This document shows positions 17,869 to 25,106 of a stretch of 64,000 nt of DNA, one piece after another. Source of the DNA: CAZDET01 sp964504335. Lineage in GTDB: Bacteria > Bacteroidota > Bacteroidia > Chitinophagales > Saprospiraceae. The position numbers and the translations under genes were made by a program. Location of the stretch: assembly GCA_964504335.1 (NCBI GenBank), contig CAZDET010000025.1, forward strand, positions 1 through 64,000. Reading direction: 5' to 3'. The notes under the pieces are model-generated. The model was not told the DNA's origin. It saw nothing but the letters and a program-made list of their open reading frames with translations, and ran no database searches. Position 1 is the first letter of the stretch. Each line of letters starts with the position of its first letter.

Positions 17869-20067
17869 GTGAATCGAGCAATTATCCTGTTTGTAAGTAC
17901 GATTTTTCTGGCTACGGGGCTGGTTTCAGCCCAGCATTCTGTAGCCCGCCAGTGGAATGAAGCCCTGTTGGATGCTATTCGCAACGATTTCGCTCGCCCA
18001 CCGGTACACGCCCGTAATTTATTTCACACGTCGGTGGCCATGTACGATGCCTGGGCGGTATATGAGGACGATCACGAAACCTTCTTCCTCGCCAAGACGG
18101 TAGATGGCTTCTTTTGTCCTTTCGACGGCATTCCCGTTACTAGCGACCTTCAAAGCAGTCAGGAGGAAGCAATGAGCTACGCTGCTTACCGCCTGCTGAG
18201 CCATCGATTTCAAAACTCTCCCGGTGCCGCAGCCACCCTACAGAAATTCGACTCCCTGATGCTCGCCCTGGGATACGATCCCGCCTTCGCATCCATCGAT
18301 TACGGCTCGGGTTCCGCCGCGGCCTTGGGCAATTATCTGGCCGAGCAACTCATCGCTTTTGGCTTTCAGGACCGTTCCAACGAAGCCAGCGATTACGCCA
18401 ACCAATATTACCGGCCAGCCAACCAGGCTTTTGCCCCTACCGAGCCGGGCAACGAACCCTTCCGATTCCCTAACAACTGGCAACCCATCGCCTTCGACGT
18501 GTTCATCGATCAGGCCGGCAACCCCATTCCCATCAATACCCCCGAATTCCAAAGCCCCGAATGGGGTCAGGTTTCGCCTTTTGCTTTAACTGCCGAAGAC
18601 TTGACTATTTACCAGCGGCAGGGATTTGATTACTGGGTCTATTACGACCCGGGGGTGCCCAGTCTGTTCGATTCGGACAATCCCTTTTCGACCGCTTCGG
18701 AGGCCTATAAATGGGGGTTTAGTCTAGTTGCCCTCTGGGCTGCCCACCTCGATCCGGCCGACGGGGTGATGATCGACATCTCCCCCGCCAGCATCGGCAA
18801 CCTACCGGTCGATCAATTTCCGACGACTTTAGAGGAATACCAACAATTCTACGACTGGTTGGAGGGTGGAGATCCGAGCCAGGGACATGCGGTCAACCCC
18901 ACCACCGAGCAACCCTATGCTCCCCAGATCGTCCCGCGGGGAGATTATGCCCGCGTATTGGCCGAGTTTTGGGCCGATGGACCCGATTCCGAAACCCCTC
19001 CCGGCCATTGGTTTACCATCCTGAATTACGTCAGCGACCACCCCTCACTCGAAAAGCGTTGGCGGGGCGAAGGCGAAGTATTATCCGATCTGGAATGGGA
19101 CGTGAAAACCTACCTCGCCCTCGGAGGGGCCGTCCACGATGCCGCAATTGCGGCTTGGGGCATCAAGGGTTGGTACGACTACGTCCGACCCATTTCGGCC
19201 ATTCGGTACATGGCTACGCAGGGGCAATCTTCGGATTCGACCCTCATGTCCTACAATCCCAACGGCATTCCATTGTTGGACAGTTACGTAGAACTAGTGG
19301 AAGCAGGCGATCCCTTAGCCGGTGAAAACAACGAACACGTCGGCAAAATAAAATTGTACACCTGGCGGGGCCCCGATTACATCGAGGACCCCGAAACGGA
19401 TATCGCAGGTGTTGGTTGGATCCTCGGGGAGAATTGGTGGCCCTACCAGCGGCCCACCTTCATTACGCCCCCTTTTGCGGGCTACGTCTCCGGCCATTCG
19501 ACCTTCTCCAGAGCAGCCGCGGAAGTATTGACCTACGTTACCGGCGATCCGTATTTCCCGGGCGGGCTCGGTGAATTTGCCGTAGCGAAAAACGAATTTC
19601 TCGTATTTGAAGAAGGCCCCAGCGTAGACTTCACCTTGCAGTGGGCCACCTACCGCGATGCCTCCGACCAAACGAGCCTGTCGAGAATCTGGGGAGGCAT
19701 TCACCCCCCCATCGACGATATTCCGGGACGGTTGATTGGGGAAACGGTTGGGCTTGCCGCCGTCCAGAAGGCAGATTCCTATTTCAGCGAAACGGTTTCT
19801 GCTGTCGATGAGCGCCATTCCAAAGCTACTCAGGTATATCCAAATCCGGTTTTGCAGGGAGCAGCGGTCGTTGTGGAGTCGCGAGTACCGATCCGGCAGA
19901 TCTCCTTGCTGGATGTAACGGGCAGGGTGGTTTATCAGCAGCCTTTCCCGTCGGTTCGTTCGCGCGTAACCCTTCTGACTTCCAACGTACCGCCAGGCAT
20001 GTACCTGATGCAGGTAACGAGTTCATCCGGAAGTTTTATTTCAAAATTAATCGTTCAGGATCGATAG
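17869..20067 (+). CDS. secreted vanadium-haloperoxidase/PAP2-like protein with T9SS sorting domain
   Basis: This 732-residue protein has a signal peptide (cleavage near residue 21, VSAQ), a large helical domain of the PAP2/vanadium-dependent haloperoxidase superfamily, and a C-terminal type IX secretion sorting domain (from about residue 650, VYPNPVLQG, LLDVTGRVV, PPGMYLMQV). The vanadate/phosphate pocket residues appear in order: YVRPISAIR (Arg439), GYVSGHSTFSRA (Ser541-Gly-His543) and SRIWGGIHPPIDD (Arg606, His612). This favours a haloperoxidase-type pocket, but halide oxidation and phosphatase activity cannot be told apart by reading. The start is GTG at 17869, supported by the signal peptide. 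It should be exported and surface-attached or released. It forms its own transcription unit. Confidence 0.85.
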   Translation: MNRAIILFVSTIFLATGLVSAQHSVARQWNEALLDAIRNDFARPPVHARNLFHTSVAMYDAWAVYEDDHETFFLAKTVDGFFCPFDGIPVTSDLQSSQEEAMSYAAYRLLSHRFQNSPGAAATLQKFDSLMLALGYDPAFASIDYGSGSAAALGNYLAEQLIAFGFQDRSNEASDYANQYYRPANQAFAPTEPGNEPFRFPNNWQPIAFDVFIDQAGNPIPINTPEFQSPEWGQVSPFALTAEDLTIYQRQGFDYWVYYDPGVPSLFDSDNPFSTASEAYKWGFSLVALWAAHLDPADGVMIDISPASIGNLPVDQFPTTLEEYQQFYDWLEGGDPSQGHAVNPTTEQPYAPQIVPRGDYARVLAEFWADGPDSETPPGHWFTILNYVSDHPSLEKRWRGEGEVLSDLEWDVKTYLALGGAVHDAAIAAWGIKGWYDYVRPISAIRYMATQGQSSDSTLMSYNPNGIPLLDSYVELVEAGDPLAGENNEHVGKIKLYTWRGPDYIEDPETDIAGVGWILGENWWPYQRPTFITPPFAGYVSGHSTFSRAAAEVLTYVTGDPYFPGGLGEFAVAKNEFLVFEEGPSVDFTLQWATYRDASDQTSLSRIWGGIHPPIDDIPGRLIGETVGLAAVQKADSYFSETVSAVDERHSKATQVYPNPVLQGAAVVVESRVPIRQISLLDVTGRVVYQQPFPSVRSRVTLLTSNVPPGMYLMQVTSSSGSFISKLIVQDR

Positions 20068-20281
20068 CTGAAAATGCGATTATCAGGAAATCCACTTTAC
20101 TACAATTGATCCCGCGGAAATTTTGCGCATGAAAATCTACGCATTGAACAGCATTTGGTAGAAACAGTCCGGCTAACAGGACTGCTAATGAAAAAGTCCT
20201 GAAAATTGTGGAACTTGGGAGATACCCGGTCCTTTCAGCCCATTTTGGCGGTTGAAAGGGCCAACCCATATTTCACAAGCC

Positions 20282-20710
20282 ATGACAACTGAACAACCCA
20301 ACATGAAATTCAATGCGAATCTCCTAAGCATCCTGGCCATTGCCGGATTGATGTTTTTGGCCGGTACGACCATCACCGGCAACTACTGGCGCCGGCAGCT
20401 GATCAAACAAGAGATGCAGGCCATTCAGGAAAAGCAGGATCAGATCCTGCTGCAAGTTGAAGCCCGCTACGTGGATGCGCTGGAAAATGACGAAAAAATC
20501 GTCCAACAAATCGAAACGGCCAAACGGGTCCTCCAGGAAATCAGCGCCGAAAAAGCGATCACTAAGGAAAAGCGCGACGTCATCGAGCGGGAATTAGAGA
20601 ACCTGGACCAACAAATCCAAGAGGAAAAAACGGCCATTCAGAAGAACAAAGACCAATTTCGCATTCAAATCGGCGAAGCATCCGGCGGTGATTCCACCAA
20701 TGGAAACTAA
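20282..20710 (+). CDS. small membrane-anchored coiled-coil protein, function unknown
   Basis: This 142-residue protein has one hydrophobic segment at about residues 15-31 (NLLSILAIAGLMFLAGTT) and then an almost uninterrupted, highly charged coiled coil to residue 132 with heptad-like Leu, Ile and Val spacing and many Glu, Gln and Lys. It would sit in the inner membrane with the coil on one side. ATG at 20282 was chosen over an upstream in-frame TTG at 20252. A GGTCCTTTCA...TGAAAGGGCC inverted repeat just upstream may act in the leader. The next gene starts 21 bp downstream, so the pair is likely co-transcribed. I do not recognise a family. Confidence 0.62.
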   Translation: MTTEQPNMKFNANLLSILAIAGLMFLAGTTITGNYWRRQLIKQEMQAIQEKQDQILLQVEARYVDALENDEKIVQQIETAKRVLQEISAEKAITKEKRDVIERELENLDQQIQEEKTAIQKNKDQFRIQIGEASGGDSTNGN

Positions 20711-20731
20711 CCCCTCAAATTCGACAACACG

Positions 20732-21361
20732 ATGAAACTCATTTTCGCAATCATTCTGTGCTTCCTTAGCACCGGCCTGCTCCTGCAAGCACAAACCGAC
20801 TCAACCTCTATTGCCGAAAAGGAAAAACAAGCCGCTAAGGAGCGGATTTCCCTGATCGAAGTAGGTACGCGGGGAAGCACTCAGGGGGCAGCCATGTTTC
20901 AATTGGATTCCTTTACCTATAATGATATCCCCTTTCATTTCATCGACCTGAAGGAAAGCGGTGCCCTGATTGAACTTTCCCAACGCCTGCCGGACGATAA
21001 TTTCCCCTTTATCCTCATCCGCAAAAATGCCCTGCAACGCATGCAGCGGATGTTGTCGCTCTACAACCGGCAGTACGCCAATTCCCAGCGGTATATGCAG
21101 TATACCCGGGAACTGGAAATGCTGTACGACGCCCAGTTGAAAAACCTGCAAATCGTGACGGAACTCCAAGAAAAGCGGACCAATAATTTCAAAACCCTTT
21201 CTGACTCCCTCTACGCCGATGCGCAGAATATGAGCCAACTCCTGGATCGATCGATGGAAGCAACCGATAAGGCCCTAAAGGGCAATAATCGGCGGAACAT
21301 CTGGATTGGGATCGTGGGAGGTGCCGTGGGATTTTTGACGGCAGCGTTGGTGATTGATTGA
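20732..21361 (+). CDS. exported coiled-coil protein with C-terminal membrane segment, function unknown
   Basis: This 209-residue protein has a signal peptide (residues 1-20, cleavage near LLLQAQ), a compact alpha/beta region to about residue 100, a helical Gln/Met/Leu-rich coiled-coil region at 105-180, and a glycine-containing hydrophobic segment at about 190-207 that should anchor its C-terminus. It follows the small coiled-coil membrane protein by 21 bp, and both have one membrane segment plus a coil, so they may form an envelope complex. No enzymatic motif was seen and no family was recognised. It ends about 120 bp before the convergent protease gene. Confidence 0.62.
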   Translation: MKLIFAIILCFLSTGLLLQAQTDSTSIAEKEKQAAKERISLIEVGTRGSTQGAAMFQLDSFTYNDIPFHFIDLKESGALIELSQRLPDDNFPFILIRKNALQRMQRMLSLYNRQYANSQRYMQYTRELEMLYDAQLKNLQIVTELQEKRTNNFKTLSDSLYADAQNMSQLLDRSMEATDKALKGNNRRNIWIGIVGGAVGFLTAALVID

Positions 21362-21480
21362 GGCCCTTTCGTGGTATTCGACCAAAGCGGCTGACCTCTG
21401 GTTTAGAATATCCTAAATCAGGGATCAGCCTAACCTCTATCAAATCGGATGACAGCTTTCAATTTTTTGGATAAGTGATA

Positions 21481-22857
21481 TTAATCGCCAGTCCAACTAT
21501 AAAACAGGTCAATAATGTCGAGTTCAGATGGTGTGATCCTTCTCACTCGGTTAACGAATACTTGGTTATCGTTACAGGTAGTACAATTTTGCCAGAAAGC
21601 TACCGCTGTCACGGCTCCAATAGTACCTCTAATCGGGTCTTCAAATAAGTAGTACATTGGACTCCCACTATGTCCTCGTCCAGCATCACAGGACATTCTA
21701 ATAACTCGATTCCAGCCATCTGAATTGGGATTACTATAACTATTGAGTTCGCAATCGTTGATATCTCCATAAAGGGTCCGAGAAACACAATTTTCTGGCG
21801 ACTCTGAAAGCCCGCATCCGGGATAACCATGATTAAAATGTACGAGTTCTTCCAATACACTACCTGTCCATGCCGCTCTTCCCATCCATCCGACCGTTTC
21901 TCCCAGCCTATCAGGGGTAATAATGATTGCTATATCGTCGGGACTGTAATCATTATTATCGTCGTCAGGATCTCTAAATCCAGCTGGCGTGAAATACCAT
22001 ACCCAAGTTCCTCGGGGATTAACTGAAGCATCCATATTTGTTTCTCCGAATGGTCTGTCTGCCCCGCTCCTTCCTGGGATAACTTCAAATGTATACCAGC
22101 TTTCTGTATTTCGGTTGTAGACACAGTGAGCAGCGGTGATTACATGTTGTGGCCCTATGAACGTTCCGGAGCATCCATTCGACAAATGTGATACCGTCCT
22201 CCAAGGATATCGGGTATTAAATGTGGAATAATTTCTTCGACTATCTACTCCACGACTCCATCCTGCCAGTATCGCTTGAGGTTCATTGCGGTCCTGCCCC
22301 CAATGACCTTTCGGGACATTTATCAGCCCCATTCCACCACTTTTCAATGTATCGTTTAGAATTTCTTCAATTTCTTTTCCTCTCGATCCGGCGCCGGTAT
22401 TTCCGTGGTTTCGTCTTTGTCTTACTGCCTTTAATAAGTCTCCAGAAAATTCTATTTCAAATTCTTGTTGGTTTTCGGCATTAAAAAATATCCACTTCTG
22501 CGAATTTGTTTCAGCTTTCCCTATTTCTGGCTCTTGCGGGTTTTGAATTTCTCTGATTTGTAAATCTCTTACTGAATCAGGATTGGGTTCAATTACTCTT
22601 TCATCGGTAATTTTTCCTTGTCCAATATACCATACTGTCATCCCCGGAAGCTTTAGAGTATCGCTTGGTGGGGTGTCTGACGATACATACCTTCTCAAGG
22701 CATCGTAGTCAATGGCATCGAGCTCTGGTAATTCTGCTTCCGTGATTTTCTTATTTCCACACCTAGTAGCCGAAAAACCAATGAGGAATATTCCAAGTAC
22801 AAGGAAAATGGACGACCAACGTGTTGTCCGTTTGAAATATGAATACAAGCTTTTCAT
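21481..22857 (-). CDS. trypsin-like (V8/glutamyl endopeptidase-type) serine protease lipoprotein
   Basis: The 458-residue product begins with a hydrophobic leader ending at a lipobox-like SATRC (Cys33), so it is probably a lipoprotein. A roughly 180-residue N-terminal region of unknown role precedes a chymotrypsin-fold protease whose triad is visible: His in VITAAHCVYN, Asp in PDDIAIIIT, Ser in GRGHSGSPMYY. The SGSP form and overall layout fit the V8-like S1B group. Several cysteine pairs (for example HCV/SGC and NCTTC) suggest disulfides, consistent with an exported enzyme. The gene is distinctly AT-rich (sampled lines about 40-42% GC) compared with its neighbours, suggesting recent acquisition. 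The N-terminal region may be a propeptide. Confidence 0.85.
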   Translation of the reverse strand: MKSLYSYFKRTTRWSSIFLVLGIFLIGFSATRCGNKKITEAELPELDAIDYDALRRYVSSDTPPSDTLKLPGMTVWYIGQGKITDERVIEPNPDSVRDLQIREIQNPQEPEIGKAETNSQKWIFFNAENQQEFEIEFSGDLLKAVRQRRNHGNTGAGSRGKEIEEILNDTLKSGGMGLINVPKGHWGQDRNEPQAILAGWSRGVDSRRNYSTFNTRYPWRTVSHLSNGCSGTFIGPQHVITAAHCVYNRNTESWYTFEVIPGRSGADRPFGETNMDASVNPRGTWVWYFTPAGFRDPDDDNNDYSPDDIAIIITPDRLGETVGWMGRAAWTGSVLEELVHFNHGYPGCGLSESPENCVSRTLYGDINDCELNSYSNPNSDGWNRVIRMSCDAGRGHSGSPMYYLFEDPIRGTIGAVTAVAFWQNCTTCNDNQVFVNRVRRITPSELDIIDLFYSWTGD

Positions 22858-22985
22858 TTGGATTGATTTTAAAGTTTAACTTTTGGACCTACAGCCTTTG
22901 ACCTGACATTTCACCGAAACTCAATAGTTGGAAGGCCTACCCAATGGAAGGCCTTCCAATTAACATCAGCAAGAAAATTTAATTT

Positions 22986-23339
22986 TCAATTGTCTTGCTC
23001 TCTCCAGTGAATGGCCACATTACCTACAAAGAAATTATCCACACCACCGACTCGCCGGATCGTGATTAAGTTGTCGCCAGATTGCAAAAGTCCTGGCGGA
23101 ATATGGTCCATCCACAGATTCCAACGTGCATTGTCTTCCAAGGGAATATCAAATGAAGGCAAGCTCTGGCCGTTTATAAAGATTCGGTGGTTGGGATTCA
23201 GATCAACCTCAAAGGCTTGGATGAGAAGGTAGCCATGACCAACTGGGTTTCCATCAATTTGGAAATGACGTGTTTCTGATTGGTTGGCGTCATTAAACTG
23301 GGTAGAGAAGTTTACCCACTGAAAATCGGAATGAATCAT
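22986..23339 (-). CDS. small beta-rich protein of unknown function
   Basis: This 117-residue protein has no signal peptide, membrane segment or cysteine. Its pattern of short alternating hydrophobic strands, with phrases such as HRIFINGQSLPS, WMDHIPPGLL and GDNLITIRRVGG, resembles a carbohydrate-binding-like or galactose-binding beta sandwich, in which a loop of this kind often marks the strand pair. I do not claim a family. It lies in the same low-GC patch and on the same strand as the V8-like protease 128 bp downstream and the orphan gene 37 bp upstream, so the three may be one operon. Confidence 0.6.
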   Translation of the reverse strand: MIHSDFQWVNFSTQFNDANQSETRHFQIDGNPVGHGYLLIQAFEVDLNPNHRIFINGQSLPSFDIPLEDNARWNLWMDHIPPGLLQSGDNLITIRRVGGVDNFFVGNVAIHWREQDN

Positions 23340-23376
23340 AGGGATAGGTTTTAGGGGTTAAAGGAAAATCGGATGC

Positions 23377-23730
23377 TTAAGCATCAAAAGCGACGGTTGC
23401 CAGTGAAAGGCAGATATATTCGCATTTGAGCAAATACTCGCCGTCTTCAATACTCCATCGATAGCAGGAACAGAAATAAAATGCCGTCTGCGCCAAGAAG
23501 GTGGTTGGAAAAATCAATTCTCCTACTGCATCAGGGAGAATGTAGGTAGAATCGGCCTGCGTACGCGTTAGTTGATCAAATGTTTCGAGGGAATATACCT
23601 CGGCAGGATGCAACTCCTGGAGTTCGTCGCCTGTTAAGGGTCTCCCTCTACGCAGAATTTCGGTGGCCTGCTTAGGGTTCACTTCGAAGACACTCACGTG
23701 GTTGCGGTCTCTAGGATTTACTCTAGACAT
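23377..23730 (-). CDS. small protein of unknown function, first gene of the low-GC operon
   Basis: This 117-residue protein is probably cytoplasmic: no leader or membrane segment is present. The first 60 residues are charged (for example NPKQATEILRRGRPLTGDELQ), and the C-terminal third contains four cysteines in FYFCSCYRW and LKCEYICLS, spaced in a way that could bind metal or form disulfides. No known family was recognised. It is divergent from the ECF sigma gene at 23878 with a 147-bp intergenic region, so the two could share regulation. It is followed by the 117-residue protein at 22986 and then the protease. Confidence 0.6.
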   Translation of the reverse strand: MSRVNPRDRNHVSVFEVNPKQATEILRRGRPLTGDELQELHPAEVYSLETFDQLTRTQADSTYILPDAVGELIFPTTFLAQTAFYFCSCYRWSIEDGEYLLKCEYICLSLATVAFDA

Positions 23731-23877
23731 AAGTCGGTATTTTAGGTGAATGATGAAAATATTTATGGGTTTTAGGTGTCTGTTTGGTATTAAGTGGCAA
23801 AACAGTTAATAGAGGTAAGTAACCAAAAAGATTTTTTTCTTTTTTTTTGCTTACCCAGAGGCCAATCAAACCCACGT

Positions 23878-24453
23878 ATGGATGAGTCTACCACAAATCA
23901 GTCGATCCTTGCCGCCATTCGTAATGGGGATCAAGCCATAGTGGACACACTGTATAAAAAGAATCGATCCAATTTTTTGCGCTGGGCAATTTCCCATTCT
24001 GATTTAGACCAGGCAGATATACTGGACGTGTTTCAGGATGCAATCACCACCTTCTACCTGATGGTAGTCGAAGAAAAAATTGTTGAACTGAACGTTTCTG
24101 CCGACGCTTATTTTTTTGGGATCGCAAAAAGAATGCTGTACAGAAAAGCCAACAAGCAACAGCACAAAATCCCGATAGACGACATTCAGGATCTCGAGTT
24201 TGAACCAGCATTACCCCAAATACTTGAAGATATTGAAATAAACCACCAGCAGCACTTAGTGCATCATTGTTTACAGCAACTGTCGAAGGTATGCCGGGAG
24301 ATTCTTATGCTCCATTATTTTTACGACCATGGCATGGAAGTAATAGCGGATCGAATGGGATACCATGACACGGATACTGCAAAATCCACACACTATAATT
24401 GCAAGAAAAAATTGAGAGAATTAGTGCTGCAATACCAACAAAAGAACTTGTAG
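23878..24453 (+). CDS. ECF-type RNA polymerase sigma factor (CHAT module A)
   Basis: The product of 191 residues has the two sigma-70 regions: region 2 at about 30-85 (LDVFQDAITTFYLMV, YFFGIAKRMLYRKAN) and region 4 at about 125-185 (LSKVCREILMLHYFYDHGMEVIADRMGY, then CKKKLRELV). A long poorly conserved linker separates them, as in Bacteroidota ECF factors. ATG at 23878 was chosen over an in-frame GTG at 23794 because the intervening translation is phenylalanine-rich and unlike a sigma N-terminus. The next gene begins 2 bp after the stop codon and encodes a membrane protein that could act as its anti-sigma partner. The same sigma/TPR/CHAT trio recurs at 48-52 kb. Confidence 0.85.
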   Translation: MDESTTNQSILAAIRNGDQAIVDTLYKKNRSNFLRWAISHSDLDQADILDVFQDAITTFYLMVVEEKIVELNVSADAYFFGIAKRMLYRKANKQQHKIPIDDIQDLEFEPALPQILEDIEINHQQHLVHHCLQQLSKVCREILMLHYFYDHGMEVIADRMGYHDTDTAKSTHYNCKKKLRELVLQYQQKNL

Positions 24454-24455
24454 CT

Positions 24456-25106
24456 ATGGCTGAGTCACCCTTTACCGACAACGACCTAAAAGCAGCCTTG
24501 CGAAAGCAACTGCGCCAGGAATTGAAAAGCCGACTTGTCGACCAGGAAAAAAAAATCAAGCAATCGCCCGCACTTTTACTGCGAAAGTGGGCAATTGCTG
24601 CTATTATCGGCCTGGTCGTCGTCGTAGGAATCGGATATCTGTTCCTTTTCCCTTCTTCCTCTACCCCCGCAAGTGGGGTGGCTTTGTATCAGGAATTTTT
24701 CGCTCCCTACCCCAACGAACTATATCCGATTAACCTCGGTGCCGAGGATACGACCCAAGAGGCGCTCGCACTGCAACTCTACGAACGCAAAATCTACGTG
24801 GCGGCCATTGATGGCATTCGGCAGATTCCCGTGAGCAGGCGTACTTCCGACATTCGATTCTACGAAGCAAATGCACTGCTCGCCTTGGATAGCCTGACGG
24901 AAGCCCAAGAAATACTCATTCAATTGCAACGGCAGCCGGATGCTGCGTACCGGCTGCAGGCCGAATGGTACCTCGCCCTAAGCTATCTTGCCCAATCCAA
25001 CCCTTCGCAGGCGGTTCCTCTCCTTGAAGAGATCGCCATGAACAGTGGTCATCCCTACCAAAGCGAAGCATCATCGGTACTTTCCAAATTAATACCTGAA
25101 ATATAG
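24456..25106 (+). CDS. single-pass membrane protein with periplasmic TPR-like region, putative anti-sigma/sensor (module A)
   Basis: The 216-residue product has a charged cytoplasmic N-terminus (about residues 1-45), one membrane segment (about 46-65, WAIAAIIGLVVVVGIGYLF) and an extracytoplasmic helical region with TPR-like pairs (YERKIYVAAIDGI, YEANALLALDSLTEAQEIL, LQAEWYLALSYLAQSNPSQA). The layout matches the gene at 51727-52482, which also follows an ECF sigma gene, although the sequences are well diverged. Position and topology suggest an anti-sigma-like sensor; no classical zinc-binding anti-sigma motif (HxxxCxxC) is present. Its last 18 bases overlap the convergent CHAT gene. Confidence 0.75.
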   Translation: MAESPFTDNDLKAALRKQLRQELKSRLVDQEKKIKQSPALLLRKWAIAAIIGLVVVVGIGYLFLFPSSSTPASGVALYQEFFAPYPNELYPINLGAEDTTQEALALQLYERKIYVAAIDGIRQIPVSRRTSDIRFYEANALLALDSLTEAQEILIQLQRQPDAAYRLQAEWYLALSYLAQSNPSQAVPLLEEIAMNSGHPYQSEASSVLSKLIPEI

